A stretch of 31,686 nt of DNA, from positions 1 to 31,686 of the forward strand of contig CAZRTZ010000033.1 in the NCBI GenBank assembly GCA_964603155.1. The letters are read 5' to 3'. This stretch comes from VAUL01 sp964603155. Lineage in GTDB: Bacteria > Desulfobacterota > Desulfuromonadia > Desulfuromonadales > BM103. Made by a program: the position numbers and the translations under genes. The notes under the pieces are model-generated. The model saw only the letters and a program-made list of their open reading frames with translations, was not told where the DNA came from and searched no databases. The number at the start of each line of letters is the position of its first letter. The first letter of the stretch is position 1. This document shows, piece by piece, positions 30,812 through 31,686 of the stretch.

Positions 30812-31657
30812 ATGAGCCAGACATTCCTCCCGGTCGTCGGCGACGGCTTTGAACACTACATGGCCCAGGTCAACCGCTTCCCGCTGCTCAGTGCGGAAGA
30901 GGAACAGGAACTCGCCCGCCGTTATCGCAAAGAAGGGGATCTCGATGCGGCCCACCGGCTGGTGTGCGCCAACCTGCGCTTCGTCGTCAAGGTCGCCAAC
31001 GAATACCGCAGCTACGGGTTCCGCCTCCTCGATCTCATTCAGGAGGGGAATATCGGCCTGATGCAGGCGGTGCGCAAGTTCGACCCCGAGCGAGGCTTGC
31101 GATTGATCACCTACGCAGTCTGGTGGATCCGTGCCACCATCCAGGACTTCATCATGAAGAGCTGGTCTCTGGTCAAGGTCGGCACCACCCAGGCGCAGAA
31201 AAAGCTGTTCTTCAAGCTGGCCCAGACCCGCAACGCCCTGCGCAATCTCACCGGCCAGGACGACAGTGGCGACGTGGCCGCCGCCATGGAAGTCGATGAA
31301 GCCGTGGTCGAGGAGATGAATCAGCGACTCGGTCACCGTGACGCTTCCCTGGACGTCGAACTGAACGAGGGGAACGACTACACCCTCCTCGACATTCTCC
31401 CCGATCGCCGCCCCGATCAGGAGACCGCTCTCATCGCCCGGCAGGAGCGGGGTCTGCGCGATCGCCGCACCCGCGAGGCGCTGGCCGGGCTCCCCGAGCG
31501 TGAGCGTCATATCGTCGAGCAGCGCTTTTTCAGCGAGCCCCCCCGCACCCTGCAGGAACTGGCCGACGCGTACGGCATCAGCCGCGAGCGCGTGCGCCAA
31601 CTGGAGCAGAACGCCCTGCGCCGGCTGAAGGGTGCTCTGGCCGATCTGGAAAGGTAG
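30812..31657 (+). CDS. rpoH: RNA polymerase heat-shock sigma factor RpoH (sigma-32 type)
   Basis: 281 residues from the ATG at 30812. The open frame begins at 30686, but that start lies upstream of the promoter and CIRCE element and is therefore excluded. Region 2 is intact (ANLRFVVKVANEYRSYGFRLLDLIQEGNIGLMQAVRKFDPERGLRLITYAVWWIRATIQ in successive parts, residues 53-111). The RpoH box QAQKKLFFKL (127-136) separates it from RpoD. Region 4 ends with TLQELADAYGISRERVRQLE (246-265). It directs transcription of chaperone and protease genes. The CIRCE operator indicates that HrcA represses it when chaperone capacity is adequate, joining the two heat-shock circuits. The ribosome site is weak (aaagaga). 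A perfect palindrome follows the stop. Confidence 0.93.
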   Translation: MSQTFLPVVGDGFEHYMAQVNRFPLLSAEEEQELARRYRKEGDLDAAHRLVCANLRFVVKVANEYRSYGFRLLDLIQEGNIGLMQAVRKFDPERGLRLITYAVWWIRATIQDFIMKSWSLVKVGTTQAQKKLFFKLAQTRNALRNLTGQDDSGDVAAAMEVDEAVVEEMNQRLGHRDASLDVELNEGNDYTLLDILPDRRPDQETALIARQERGLRDRRTREALAGLPERERHIVEQRFFSEPPRTLQELADAYGISRERVRQLEQNALRRLKGALADLER

Positions 31658-31684
31658 TAGGGGCGACGCATGCGTCGCCCCTAC
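31657..31684. repeat. Perfect 28-base palindrome after rpoH
   Basis: Arms gtaggggcgacgca (31657-31670) and tgcgtcgcccctac (31671-31684) are exact inverted repeats without a spacer, beginning at the last base of the stop codon. The taggggcg core is shared with the element at 24069-24091. It could stop transcription, but no T run is visible before the window ends. Confidence 0.75.
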
Positions 31685-31686
31685 AT

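Overview
The window is 31.7 kb of high-GC, gene-dense bacterial chromosome with 28 protein-coding genes and no rRNA, tRNA, CRISPR array, transposase or phage gene that I can recognise. The content (an octaheme c-type cytochrome, an HD-GYP protein, a PilT-like ATPase, a DUF6178-like protein, an RpoH gene behind a CIRCE element, many short intergenic palindromes) suggests an anaerobic or facultative Desulfuromonadales-type organism (Geobacter/Desulfuromonas relatives, Desulfobacterota). This is inference from gene families, not a database match. Codon use and GC look uniform, so I see no acquired island. No gene-free stretch exceeds 300 bases.

Left part (1-7.9 kb): a rhomboid protease truncated by the window edge, a YbaK-type deacylase, a sirtuin, a convergent overlapping pentapeptide-repeat protein, a second YbaK-domain protein, a GAF/HD-GYP cyclic-di-GMP phosphodiesterase, and a minus-strand pair of acyl-CoA ligase and M24 peptidase.

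Middle (8-21.5 kb): a secreted octaheme cytochrome of the octaheme nitrite reductase (ONR) type (7 CXXCH plus one CXXCK, and a Tyr-X-Cys after heme 6). A perfect FNR-type box lies upstream at a class II promoter distance. Then come an ABC-F ATPase translationally coupled to a ParA/MinD-like ATPase with an extra Cys/His-containing C-terminal domain, a divergent PilT-like ATPase, a small flavin-binding-fold protein, an orphan OppD-OppF ATPase pair without permeases, a PHP phosphoesterase, a DUF6178-like gene followed by the MntP manganese exporter, and a CCA-adding-type tRNA nucleotidyltransferase.

Right part (21.5-31.7 kb): a secreted protein with tandem Cys-rich repeats whose start codon lies in a perfect inverted repeat. 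Next is a five-gene plus-strand operon (LolA-like protein, two FtsX-type permeases, LolD-like ATPase, predicted outer-membrane barrel) that looks like a dedicated envelope lipid or lipoprotein export route. An OmpA-family protein follows behind its own promoter. The end holds an MnmM-type tRNA methyltransferase, a TerB-like protein, a FluC fluoride channel downstream of a tiny lipoprotein, and rpoH with a textbook sigma-70 promoter overlapped by a CIRCE operator.

Several intergenic spaces carry small repeat families: GTTGA-type repeats that supply the stop codons of two genes, GGGGCG palindromes, and a CGCGGAGACGC inverted-repeat element.
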